DNA of 64,000 nt from Rostrohypoxylon terebratum (lineage: Eukaryota; Ascomycota; Sordariomycetes; Xylariales; Hypoxylaceae): contig MU385869.1 in the NCBI GenBank assembly GCA_022497145.1, positions 1 to 64,000 on the forward strand, given 5' to 3'. Below the pieces are notes generated by a model. The model was not told the DNA's origin. It saw nothing but the letters and a program-made list of their open reading frames with translations, and did not search any database. Position 1 is the stretch's first letter. Each line of letters starts with the position of its first letter. The position numbers were made by a program, and so were the translations under genes. This document shows positions 47,260-57,970 of the stretch, piece by piece.

Positions 47260-47994
47260 ATGATTATAACAGACGAAAAGTACGCCGTCATTAATGACCA
47301 TGATGATGCGGAATTTTCAAAGTACCTAGTTCATGGTGGCAGCACCTCTCACTGTATCATAGAGGACAGTCTAGCAGACCCAGATACCGAAAATGCGCCC
47401 TCTAGCGAAACCGAAAGACGTGATAAAAGCCCTCACAGGGTCCTGGCTCTACCTAAACGTAACCACGTACGTTCTCCCCAATCATCCCGCAGGAACATCT
47501 CCCAACTCCTAGCTTACACGACCTGCGAGGTTCCAAGTTATTACGACAACGGCACGATCGCACACTCAGAAGAAGCGACACTGGGCAAAAACCCCGTGGG
47601 CATGGTAACCTACCAACCGACGTGGATGTCCGCGACCTTCATGTCGTCGCGCGTCGAGGACCGGCCGCCAACCCTCGATACCAACATCCCGTCGCTGCCG
47701 GGCCCCGACGACGAGTGGGCGCTCATCGGCAAGCACACGATGGCGTACGCGGGGCCCTGGCACGTCAGCCAGACGACGGAGGATAAGGAGGTCGGGCAGC
47801 TGACGCATGGGCCCACGTGGGTCGCGTGGCTGCCCAGCTGGGTCGGCAGGACCTTGGTTAAGGATTATAAGCTGTATGATGACGGGAACACGTTGAGGTT
47901 CTTGTATAAGACGTCTGATGGGAATAACGGCGATATGTTCTTTAGGAAGTTGACTGTGGCGGATGATGATTCGGTGGAAGGGGTTGTGGAGTGA
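47260..47994 (+). CDS. Lipocalin-like domain protein
   Basis: A single exon of 244 residues from the ATG at 47260. The N-terminal about 85 residues are polar and probably disordered. The rest fits the fungal lipocalin-like fold: LLAYTTCEVPSYYDNGTI, LGKNPVGMVTYQPTWMSATF, a GKHTMAYAGPWHV strand, then KDYKLYDDGNTLRFLYKTS. The G-x-N-P-x-G-M-x-x-Y...MSA segment is the family signature. Such proteins are small beta barrels, sometimes acting as cyclases or ligand-binding proteins in polyketide pathways. No pathway genes are nearby. There is no signal peptide. The real start could be nearer the domain. Confidence 0.65.
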   Translation: MIITDEKYAVINDHDDAEFSKYLVHGGSTSHCIIEDSLADPDTENAPSSETERRDKSPHRVLALPKRNHVRSPQSSRRNISQLLAYTTCEVPSYYDNGTIAHSEEATLGKNPVGMVTYQPTWMSATFMSSRVEDRPPTLDTNIPSLPGPDDEWALIGKHTMAYAGPWHVSQTTEDKEVGQLTHGPTWVAWLPSWVGRTLVKDYKLYDDGNTLRFLYKTSDGNNGDMFFRKLTVADDDSVEGVVE

Positions 47995-48239
47995 GGTTTA
48001 TTACTTGAGGTGTCTGGTACGAATCTCCTCCTATATGACTTGTATTTGCGAATAGATCATGGTTCACGTCAAACTGATGAGACTCGCTAATTTCCCGCTC
48101 CCGTATTCTAGCTTAGTGATCAGTGATGGGTTGCTAGTCATTGTGGGCGATTTGCGCACACGCAAAAGGATGTCTCAATGGCACAAGACTCTCGAGTATT
48201 CAACATTATTATTATGTGGTATTTCCTGTTATTCGTGAA

Positions 48240-49585
48240 TCATACATGGTCGATTATCTTGAGCTCGGGCCCTTCGATCTTCTTAACCTTGCGCCCCTCC
48301 CACCATGACATGAGACCTGCAAATGCTGAGACACCACAACCGAGTCCAATGAAGGTTCCTGTAGCCCACGCCTAGTGATATGAGTCAGTAATACTATACA
48401 GATGGGAGTGTTGTGAAGATGGAGATTGTCTTAGCCGTACGGGACGATTTATTCGGTTGTATCTCCACATGAAAAATGACAGAACCACCTGGAATAAAGT
48501 GTTAAATACCATCATTATTATGGTAAAAGCCAGTTTCCAAAGTGCGGTAGGAGGCGCAACATTTCCCGTAAACGTTGTTGGATGCTTCTCAGTCGATTCG
48601 GTACTCCGGCGGGTATTATCCTGAAATATCTCGGTCGCCGCCGTGTCTTCGTCCTCGCGGGCCCAGAGAGGGGGACGAAACCATCCCTTATTCTGAGCAG
48701 CCAGCTTTGTCATTGCCACTTTATCATGGCAGCATGATGCGCGGATAAAAAAGTATAAGTCGCGGAAACGCCAGGGTGCTAATCCAAACCCTGTGACGCA
48801 AAATAAAGAATTGAGAATTTGGCTGTCAATTTCAAGCCATTTTTTCCTCGGAGAATTATCGTCATCGGCCGTCGGATAATTCATAGCTGGTGCTGCCTTT
48901 AATAAGAGAAAGAAAAGCATGGCCTAGTAGAATTGCTCGTTAGAATGAGACTCACAAGGGCCAAAGCGTTGTGCGAAACGTACTCCCCATGCCTATGTCT
49001 TAGTTAGCAGTTTTCATAGTAGAAGCCAGCAATAACTTTTGATACATACCACGATATTTAAAAAGTAAATCATTATGCAAAAGCCAGCGGGTGTGCAGAC
49101 AAATTTCCAAAGCGCTTGGAAGCCATGGACGATTGTAGGTCCCCAAGGCTTTTTCGGTTCCTCGCTGACCTTTTCAAGCAGAGTTCGTTGTCGTTTTGGA
49201 CGCGGTGCACCCTGTTCCCCCAATTCGAGGCCCGCTTCCGCCGTCCGTTGAAGACTCAAGTTCGTTGCAGTGCGGACTGGAATTAGATCTCCGTCCGGTA
49301 CTCTCACAGCAGTGAGAGCGGAATGTCCTTGGGAATTGAAGCCGATACCTCCCGCCTCTTCCGGCAGACGCAACTCGGTGAGATTGGGTGCTTGTGCAAT
49401 TACCGTACCTAGATGACATCATTGAGATTCTTATTCCGACGCATCGTAATGGGATTTTTCGAGATTACCCCTTGAGACGTACCCGTCGCCTGCCACATGC
49501 CCAATTGCGGGTTGGTGTTCATAAGAGAGAGGGAGGCTCCCCGTACACGGCCTACGAGGCCCTTCCCATTGGATGGCTCAGCCAT
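48240..49585 (-). CDS. DUF2985-family integral membrane protein
   Basis: Five exons: 49585-49483, 49408-49050, 48992-48984, 48923-48441 and 48371-48240, giving 361 residues. The third is a 9-nt microexon coding Ala-Trp-Gly. It restores YFLNIV-AWG-AMLFFLLL, the family's typical NVVAWG motif, as I recall it. Other hallmarks are MWQATGTVIAQAPNLTEL, GPTIVHGFQALWKF, CTPAGFCIMIY, IEIDSQILN (here WLEIDSQILNSLFCVTGFG), PWRFRDLYF, and a C-terminal FMWRYNRINRPAWATGTFIG leading to SWWEGRKVKKIEGPE. Hydrophobic segments lie at about 130-165, 185-200, 285-310 and 320-340. Function unknown; a conserved filamentous-fungal membrane protein. The stop codon upstream of the ATG at 49585 fixes the start. Confidence 0.83.
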
Positions 49586-50690
49586 AGCTGTGAGTGGTTT
49601 GAATAACCAACTTGTCTACCAACGATTTGGTAATAGGATGGATGGTCTGTTTATGAGAATCGGGTTGATGAAAGATGGATGCAACCTAACATCAGCATTT
49701 CAATCTCTAGAGTGGATCGCGTATCTGATAGTTGGAGCTATTGGTAGATAATGATGGATCTCGAGATTGGGAACCTTGGAAGTTTGCTCTAAGCAATCTC
49801 AAGTGCATTTACGCGTATCCCGTATTGTGAGTTGTGTAGCATGCCCAGGTTGTCAGCGTGATCTGCGCATGGTCTAACCTAGAATGCCGGGAATATTGGA
49901 CTGTATTGGACGGAGCTAGAAGAGTTGAATTTTTAGTCTGACTTCCTCGATTTCCTTTCTTTCATCGTTCTTACCCCGGGAACGTCGAACCCTCCGTCTT
50001 TCATGCGCCGATCGGAAGGAAAATCGTTAAGGCCGCATTTATGAACGGGAGAAGGATATTATCGGATAGATTCGAAAATCCAATTTTGATTTCGTTTGCT
50101 CCATTTGGGTAATTAGGAGAATCGGACGTAACAAGGACCGCAAATCGTAACCTTCGGATACCGACTCTGCGAAAACGAGCTGATCTCGTCTCCAGGGGTA
50201 GGACCCTCCGAGGACCCGAGGACCGACTAGCGACAGAAAAAGAAGCGATTCCATCTTTGAATTGCCTAGGCCCTTAGGCGGCGTCTAGAGGCACGTAGAA
50301 GCCCCTAACAGCCTAGCTCATCGTCGACCTCGGGACTAATGCGAAAGATACCCACACAGATTATCGGTATTATTCATGTGTTTTTTCTATTCAATATTCG
50401 ACAGACGTCATTTCTATCTAAATATTTGACCCTACGCCCGTGCCTGAATCGTAAGCTTGGCACAGTCACGGTTCCGGAAGCGCGTAATTGTATTTCTCGC
50501 GAAAACCGCAAGTAGCACCTGACAGGCGGAATCCTTCACGGAAGCATCGCTAAATCTCAAGCAAACATGAATTATATGCATATGTTGAGAATATACACGG
50601 CGTTCCTTATATGATCACATCATTAGAGGATATTCGATTCCTTCCTTCTCTTCTACCGCGCAGCTCTGGGCGTTGGGATAGCACGTCGCT
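49586..50690. other. Divergent promoter region, no gene seen
   Basis: Lies between the head-to-head DUF2985 and sterol glucosyltransferase genes; no ORF is supported. Confidence 0.4.
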
Positions 50691-53476
50691 ATGCCGTACA
50701 AGCTGAAATCCGAAGCTCCAGGTCAGCTAACCGTTGGGAATGGACTTACCCGAACTTCAACTCAAGTCACCAACGATGGACGGACGACAGTACAGTTTCA
50801 TCGAACACCTGGAGAGCTAGCAGCATGGTTTAAGGGACTACACGAAAATCCTCAAGGTCCGAGAAAGATTTATAACCCCCGAAAAGATAGCAGTACATCA
50901 TTTGGCGAAAAGGGTGTCGGCGGCGCTGGACCACGGCTGAATATCGCCATTCACATTGTCGGCTCCAGGGGAGATGTTCAACCGTTTATTCCCATCGCTC
51001 AATTGCTGAGCAAACCTCCCTACGGACACAGGGTTCGAATATGCACACATCCCGTGTTCAAAAACTTCGTAGAAAGCAAGGGGCATGAATTCTTTAGCAT
51101 TGGAGGTGACCCGGAAGCTCTCATGGCTTATATGGTAAAGAATCCAGGCCTACTACCGAGCCGGGAAAGTTTCAAAGCTGGAGATATCTCGAAAAGAAGA
51201 AAAGAGATGGGTCAGATAATGCATGGCGCTTGGCGCAGCTGTATTGAGGCAGGCGACGGGATGGGCGATAAGGTTACGGCTTCCGACATTACCAATACAA
51301 ACGACCTGTTTATTGCGGATGTTATTATTGCCAACCCTCCGTCGATGGCGCACATACATTGCGCTGAAAAGCTTGGTATCCCTTTTCATATGGTCTTCAC
51401 GATGCCATGGTCACCCACGCACACCTTTCACCACCCACTCGCTGCGATGCAGTATGGACAAGCTGAGATCGGCATGGCTAACTACCTTTCATTCACGATG
51501 ATGGAGCTTTTAACTTGGCAAGGGTTCGTTATCCTCGCACCCCTTCAACCATACATATTACTAACGAATATGATTCCATAGTCTAGGCGACGTCATCAAT
51601 AAGTTTCGAACGCGCACCCTAAAGCTGGATCCAATTAGTCCATTATGGGGGCACCATTTGCTATCAAGACTCCACGTACCCTTCACCTACCTCTGGTCCG
51701 AAGCACTAATACCCAAACCACCGGATTGGGGTTCTCACATCCATATTACTGGCTTTTCTTTTCTGGATCAAGCTTCTTCATATACCCCTCCCGACGACCT
51801 CATTGAATTTTTGGGCAATAGTGACCCTGCTCCCGTATACGTCGGTTTTGGATCCATTGTGGTGGATGATCCGCAGGCTCTAACAGATATGATTTTCAAG
51901 GCCTTGAAGTTGGCTAATATGCGCGGAATCGTGTCGAAAGGCTGGGGAGGCATTGGTTCAGGGGAAGTGCCTGATCATATCTATCTCATAGGTGATTGCC
52001 CTCACGACTGGCTCTTCCAACACGTATCGTGTGTTGTGCATCATGGCGGCGCGGGGACGACAGCTGCTGGGCTTGCCGCTGGTCGCCCGACCGTTGTGGT
52101 TCCCTTCTTCGGTGACCAGCCTTTCTGGGGCCAGATGATTGCCCGTGCCGGCGCGGGTCCGGCCCCCATCCCATACAAAAAGATAACGGTGGAGACTTTG
52201 GCAGAAAGCATCGCCTTCGCATTACGCCCCGAAACCCGGGCTGCGGCGAGAGAGGTAGCGGCGTCTATAGCCGAAGAGGACGGAGCCGGTGGTACTGCTA
52301 GGGATATCCAAGAGAGACTGGATTCCGACGGCTTAAGTTGCGACATCTGTCCCAATCGGCTGGCGATATGGCGACACAAGAAAACGGATGCCCACTTAAG
52401 CAGCTTCGCTGCGTATTTCTTAGTCAGTAAAGGGGTCATGAAACCTAGCCATCTCGAACTACTTCGCCATAAGCACTGGTACGTCGACGAGGGTGCCGAA
52501 ACTCCCATTATAGGCCTCCTTGCCGCCGCTAGCGGCTTCTTCACGGACATCGGCCTAGCTACTTCTCACTACATGAAAATATTGAAGTCAGATCCAAACT
52601 CAACACGGCGGAGGTCTTCTATCGTCTTACTAAAAGGAAATTCACATCTCGGACAGATAACATCGATAGAACCAAATCTTTTCGACGAATCGGCGATCAC
52701 CTCCCTCGAGGAACGCTATACTGTGAAACAGCTAGAAAAGCTCGCTCGCAAAATGGCACAGAAGCCGGTCAAGAGTTCAAACGAGATTCCCGGGAGGGCT
52801 ACCTTCGGCGCGCAGATCCAATTGTTCGAATCTAAGAGAAAATGGGTGACTCGCGAGAGAGCTGAGCAAAGCCGCGCTTTGCACGTCGCTCGCGCCTCCA
52901 AGCGGTATGTTGTAGAGCTCGGACATGCTGGCTTGAAGACGCCTGTAGCCGTGTGCTATAATGTCGCGAACGGGTTCCGCAATCTAACATCGCTTGTATG
53001 TGGCGATGATGACGTGCGGCGGCGGGATGAGATTCGAGGATTCAAGAGCGGCTGCAAAGTTGCTGGAAAGGAGTTCGTCCTTGGCTCTTACGAGGCTGTC
53101 AGTGGTTTTGTCGTTAGGCCATATAGAGGTGCAAAAAAGGAGGGTGTGAAAGGTCTTGGAAAGGGGTTCCTCCGTGGTACTTATGGGTTATTCGGAGGAC
53201 TCGGGGGAGGTAAGTTGACTACTATTGGCGTAGCAACCCACCACGAGAATAGAAATGCTAACTCATGCTTCAGCATCATTCGGACTGGCGGGTTATACAC
53301 TCAAAGGGATCGAGAAAGAGCTTTCTAAACATCGACTGACGGAGCTCAAAGCGGAAATTCTCCTCATCAGATTTAGACAGGGTCTCCAGGATTGCTGGCA
53401 GGCAACGGAAGAAGAGAAACGAGAGGTTGTCGAACGGTGGAACGCATTGCATACAAATGATTCCCACGCAGCATAG
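50691..53476 (+). CDS. Sterol 3-beta-glucosyltransferase (UDP-glucose), no PH/GRAM part
   Basis: Three exons: 50691-51523, 51582-53209 and 53274-53476, giving 887 residues. The GT1 fold is complete. The N-terminal GSRGDVQPFIPIAQLL (91-106) is the sterol-glucosyltransferase signature. The donor-side part has VYVGFGSIV (363-371) and the UDP-binding HHGGAGTTAAGL (431-442), with PFFGDQPFWG (452-461). It should transfer glucose from UDP-glucose to ergosterol-type sterols. Yeast/Pichia Atg26 carries GRAM and PH domains before the catalytic part; they are missing here. Instead there is a C-terminal extension of about 370 residues, with an RxSS region, a Gly-rich RPYRGAKKEGVKGLGKGFLRGTYG segment resembling VPS13/Atg2-type C-terminal motifs, and a final charged helix. 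Likely a peripheral membrane enzyme. Confidence 0.9.
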
Positions 53477-53622
53477 TTAGACGGAAGCCTCAGGGCACAT
53501 AGCGGGTTAAGTTGTCATAACGGCATAACTAGTAATTACCTAATACCATTAAGAAAGATAGTTGTCCTTTGTTTAATACCACTATTTTATAAACCGACCC
53601 CTTAATCATAGTCGGTATGTAT

Positions 53623-54252
53623 TTAGGCACAGATAACGGCCTCCAGGTCAACGGGCTGCGGGCAGCCGTATACCTTCTTGGCAGAGGGAGTGCTGTAGCA
53701 GTCCGCTTGGCCGGCGGCGCAGTTGAAGGACTCGCAGCCATCGCCGGCGCTCAGGGTGTTGGCATCACTGGCGAAGGGGTTTCCCCACTCACTAGAGGGG
53801 TGTTAGTATGTGCGGAAAGACCGTATGGTCTGGTATAACTCACGTGCTGAATTCATCTAGGAGGAGTATGTTAGCTTCAATGCTGATCAAGAGATGAGAA
53901 GTGCACTTACAGTAGGCGTAGTCGGGGCTAGAGGTGAACGAGTAGCCGAAGAAAAGGGGAGAGGTTAGGGTCTTGGTGGTTGCGATCTTGACGGTCTGCG
54001 TATGAGGTCAGCTTGCTTGTCCAGTGTGCGTGGCTTGAAGGGTGGATAAAAGCTTACCGAGCCAGCCGGGTGGAAGACCTCGCTGAAGGTCTGGCCAGCC
54101 GCCACGGTTGTGAGGGGACCGGCGGCGCTGCCATCATAGGGGAATGACTGGACGTAGATAGTGGTTGAGCACTTGTTCTGCACAATGGCGCTCTGGGCAG
54201 AGACGCCGGTGGCGGCGAGGGCAGCGCCCATGATGGTAGCGAAGAACTTCAT
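53623..54252 (-). CDS. BYS1-domain secreted Cys-rich protein
   Basis: Four exons: 54252-54058, 53995-53911, 53856-53844 and 53791-53623, giving 153 residues. The third exon is only 13 nt; joined, it reads DYAY-YEFST-EWGNPFAS in frame. Residues 1-19 are a signal peptide (MKFFATIMGAALAATGVSA). The BYS1/thaumatin-like core follows: AIVQNKCSTTIYVQSFPYDG, PLTTVAAGQTFSEVFHPAGS, and a C-terminal DGCESFNCAAG with five cysteines (six in the mature protein, an even number, allowing three disulfides). BYS1 is the yeast-phase-specific protein of Blastomyces; related proteins are secreted, of unclear function, and often induced in growth-phase shifts or on hosts. Confidence 0.85.
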
Positions 54253-55448
54253 TTTGATGGATTAGGTGAAGATGGAGATATTAAGAGCGAGTGTAGTCAA
54301 TAGCTGAATTACTATTATGATTATTAAAGGAGGTAGCTGATAGTGGTGAGGCGAGAATGAGCTGGATGTCAGAGAATTGGATGTGGTTTATATGCAAATG
54401 CCAGTATATGTGTGTTTACATAATTTCTAAATAGAATACAACATTTGGCTTCGCTTAAGGTCATCATGATCATTGCATTCTTAGACAGACCGCCTCATAA
54501 GAATACGAACGCCAATTCTCGTATTACCATGTCACGCGGTTGTGGTCGTGATGTCGTCCAATTGGTGTCAATTCTGCTCCTAGGATTCCGGCCCCGCACA
54601 AAGAGGTCCGAACGGTTCCGGATGAAATGGAAATTAGCCTTATAGACGGCTTACTAGTATTTATCTTTTATATCAAGTATTTCTCGCAATATAACCAACA
54701 GAAATCGTCGAGTTATGAGACATTCCCTCATTGTCTGAAAGCGGTTGTGATGAATAAGCAAGTTCCTTCATGCAGCACATTGTAGGTTACAGTAAATGCA
54801 GTTCAAATAGCTCTTCATTGGCAATTCGAAAGGCCAAAGCAATAAGGAAACGTAATATCATGAATAATGTTAGCGAATACGAAAGCTTTACATGAAAAAT
54901 TGCGCTTGCGTTGTGTTCGGGTCTTTGAAGGCACGAAACCCACTTGCGTGCTTACCATACGACGGTTGTATACAGCTGTACAAAGCACGATAATTAGAGA
55001 CAATAGGCTACCTAAATAAGCCTCAATGTAACATTACATTCCAATTGAGTCATATACTAAGGTAATAGTCGCAACATGGACTTGTAAGAGTTGTTGTATT
55101 AAGGTATAATCCTTCAGGTCAGTCCGAATACCTCGGAGGCCGACAAGGCCCCATCATTCAGCCAGTGCTCAAAAATATCAACTAATGAGCATCCTACAAG
55201 TCACAGCTTGCATCATAATGTTATCACACTCAAACATCTACATTTGGATCATCTTCTCTCCTTTATTGTGCTTTGTGTGTTGATTGAGTCTGCTTGGTGA
55301 CAACACTTGTGCGAAAAATTGCAACATCACAAATCGTGCCATGAACCCTAAATCAACTGATTCTATTGATTTCCGAGCTGTGTTCACCACAAACCTGATT
55401 GGCATCGTGAAATTCGTCTAAAGACTAAGATGGAAGCGTGCTATTAGC
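54253..55448. other. Intergenic, no gene seen
   Basis: Promoter of the BYS1 gene followed by AT-rich DNA; no supported ORF. Confidence 0.4.
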
Positions 55449-55962
55449 ATGTACGGCTTTTGGTGGGACCCCGAATTTCGAATGCCGCAGACCAGGGGTC
55501 TCAGTATACGAGAATTACCCCCTCCCCCAGATTTCCAAGAGCACGGTCATGCCCTAGTTGTCTTTAATTGGACATCAAGGCCACTCCTTTCCTGGCCTTA
55601 TTTTCCATCATTCAGTTTAGCCATATCGTGCGAGTCGCGCCGGGCCCTTGCCAAGTTTAGAGATTCTGTGTGTACCAAAAGACCCCCCTATAATATATCG
55701 GATCCATTTCTTGTGGCTATACAGGAGCCTCATGCACAACGCAATCAATGATCGGACTGCGTTCTCTCTTGACCACGAAGACAGACGATTAGCCCTAAGG
55801 CCCCGAAGGAGCCTCATGACGTTTCAAAGCAACCACGTGGTCATTCTGTGGCAGAGTAATGCCTGGAATCAAGCCGTGCGTGCGGGTATACAAGGCGGAA
55901 TAGGTAAAAACCATCACGTTATAATGCTGTTGAGAGATTTACCCTCAGAATCCGCCCTTTGA
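55449..55962 (+). pseudogene. Possible degraded or spliced coding fragment
   Basis: The frame 55449-55751 reads MYGFWWDPEFRMPQTRGLSI and LPPPPDFQEHGHALVVFNW, which looks protein-like. After about 55700 a different frame (open 55648-55962) looks better (SLMHNAINDRTAF, SNHVVILWQSNAWNQA). A frameshift or a hidden intron could join them. No family is recognised. Confidence 0.3.
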
Positions 55963-56018
55963 ATCTTGACGATCCCCCCACGTATTTACGAAACATGGGA
56001 AATTCCAATATGCGGGCG

Positions 56019-57426
56019 CTAGCAATGCTTCTGTGGTGAGATCCCAAGTTCAATATCGCTAGGATTCCCAGGAGACTCTATTGGAGAAGAAGAGTTACTG
56101 TACTGTTCAGCAACTACTTCGGATTCGGATGGTGGTCCAGGAGTACCCTTCTTCGAATTGGCAGGGTGACTATTTTCGGGGAAATTCTGCTCTGATATCT
56201 CCCGACTAGTCCTTTGACTGGAGAAGAAACGCCGACGAGAGAAGACAGGCTTTAGAGCCGGACAACAGGCGCACCAGATGGCAATATTTATTTCCACCAT
56301 AGACCAAAGGTTTACCTGTTATGCATTAGGGTGGACCAAAACGATGAATACTGATAGCCAAGGTGGAGACTGCTTACAAGGACGCCGTGGCGAAAGGGGT
56401 CGCTCGTTTCGGTGTAGGTGTAAATCGAATATAGCCTAGCACAGGAGCAGATAGCGGAAAATGCGCCGACGCCAAATATGGCATACAAGCCACGACGGCT
56501 ACGTTTCGATATACGGAGCTTTCTGACAGTAGGAATGGGTATTATGAGAATCCAAGCATCCAAGACGATGTTCATTGTGGCAGAGACTATTCTTGCGTAA
56601 GCTTCTTGGAATAGGTACCTAGGTAGGTAGACGGCTTTAGGGGTTAAAGTTGAATATCATTATACCTACAGTAAAAATAGGCGGTGATATCGATACAGCT
56701 CCCGAGCTTCAACCGCGTAACATCCCAGGCCTTTTCGACAGGTTGACATTGATTAATAACCACCATGAGATATATTACCTGTAGTACGGCCATGAATATG
56801 TTCGTGCCGATACATGTTCTCCTGAAGGTATGAGAAATAGCTAACGGTTGGATGAGCAATCTTGGTTCTATGCATTTGACGGGACAGTATAACATACCAA
56901 ATCTGTCATACATGAATATGATAGATGATTTAACACACGTCATAATAAGAGAGTATATTATCTCAATGGACCAAGCAAGCTTTTGCGTCTGTCAGCACTG
57001 TTACAGCTTAATGGTAAAGTTGTGAATATGAACTCACTTTAAGTAGTGATGTCATTTCCTCGAATGTCAGTAGCTCAATCGGATGACCTACTCTATTATC
57101 GTTGGCTATGAAGACTGTCACGACATAACCAATCGTAAAAATCTGTATACCATAAGCATTAGTATATCATTCAATGCCGGGTTTTTAAACGTACCAAAGC
57201 CGCAATAACCATATAATCGTCTAAACCGGATTTCTTTAAAGCGAAGAATCGGACCCATATTCTGATCACAATTAAAATGACTATTGAGAAAGCTGTTAAC
57301 CTGATGGGTTCATCAAAGGGAAGAAAAATATTCGACCAATGTCTTACAAGAAATACCCGTTAACACTGTTGATATTACCAACATGCTAGTTATCTGGGAG
57401 TAATCGACTACCTCCGTTCCCGCCAT
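56019..57426 (-). CDS. Fungal rhodopsin-fold integral membrane protein (PTH11-type receptor-like)
   Basis: Seven exons: 57426-57348, 57292-57195, 57142-57038, 56979-56898, 56840-56670, 56586-56378 and 56315-56019, giving 346 residues. All junctions keep frame. Splicing rebuilds the usual order: an early TM ending ILIVIRIWVRFFALKKSGLDD(Y), then GYVVTVFIAND, SIIFMYDRF-AISHTFRRTCIG, NQCQPVEKAWD (the typical Q-C-x-P-[IV]-x-x-x-W motif), FSATMNIVLDAWILIIPIPTV, and SMVEINIAIWCACCPALKP before a disordered 70-residue Ser/Pro tail. No CFEM domain is present. Seven TM helices are expected. Family members are GPCR-like proteins, some acting in surface sensing. Intron 4 is 57 nt and stop-free in frame. 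Confidence 0.82.
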
Positions 57427-57970
57427 CGTGGGTTATAAAGCACCCGAGGCTCTTCCTTCCAAAATATTACCATATGCCAAAGAGGTTGAGTAGCTGAATA
57501 AGTCGGTATGGGTTTTGGGTGGGCTTTATGCCTTCTCTGGTCTTGAATTTGTGAAGTGCGCCATAAGACATTGGATTTACGATATAATCACAGATCTGTT
57601 GATCTGTATATGGATTCACCAAGAAAATGGTCCGATAAACGGCGGCGCCAGCTTCTTAATATTATGGAAACCAGGTGTTTAACGCATCTTCGCCTCACGA
57701 CTGTCGTGATGGCTCAAACCTTATTCATAACCCACTAAGCTTCGGAGGAATGGTCTCATGCACTTGACGACATACCACGTGTCGAACATATGTTGCAAAT
57801 CCCTCTTTCAAATCCCGTAGTCTATATGGACGTCAAACCCGTGTACGGAAATCCTATATCATTATTGGGTAAACCCGGGATCTTGCGATGGGGGCAAGAA
57901 GCTAAGAACTAGATACAAGTCTCGACCTTCTAGAATCTGTCTTTGAAACTAAGAGAGATCCACATGGCTG
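57427..57970 (+). pseudogene. Decayed coding relic of unknown origin
   Basis: Starting directly next to the rhodopsin gene's start, one frame reads YKAPEALPSKILPYAKEVE-stop-LNKSVWVLGGLYAFSG. From about 57739 another frame reads ASEEWSHALDDIPRVEHMLQ and NPVVYMDVKPVYGNPISLLG, with stops at 57910-57912 and 57931-57933. Protein-like segments broken by stops and a frame change indicate a pseudogene. APE and VWxLG recall protein-kinase subdomains VIII-IX, but this is too weak to name. Confidence 0.35.

Noticed and set aside
57427..57560. Protein kinase assignment of the decayed ORF
   Set aside because: Only APE and VWxLG-like words match; no catalytic loop or glycine loop, and stops intervene.
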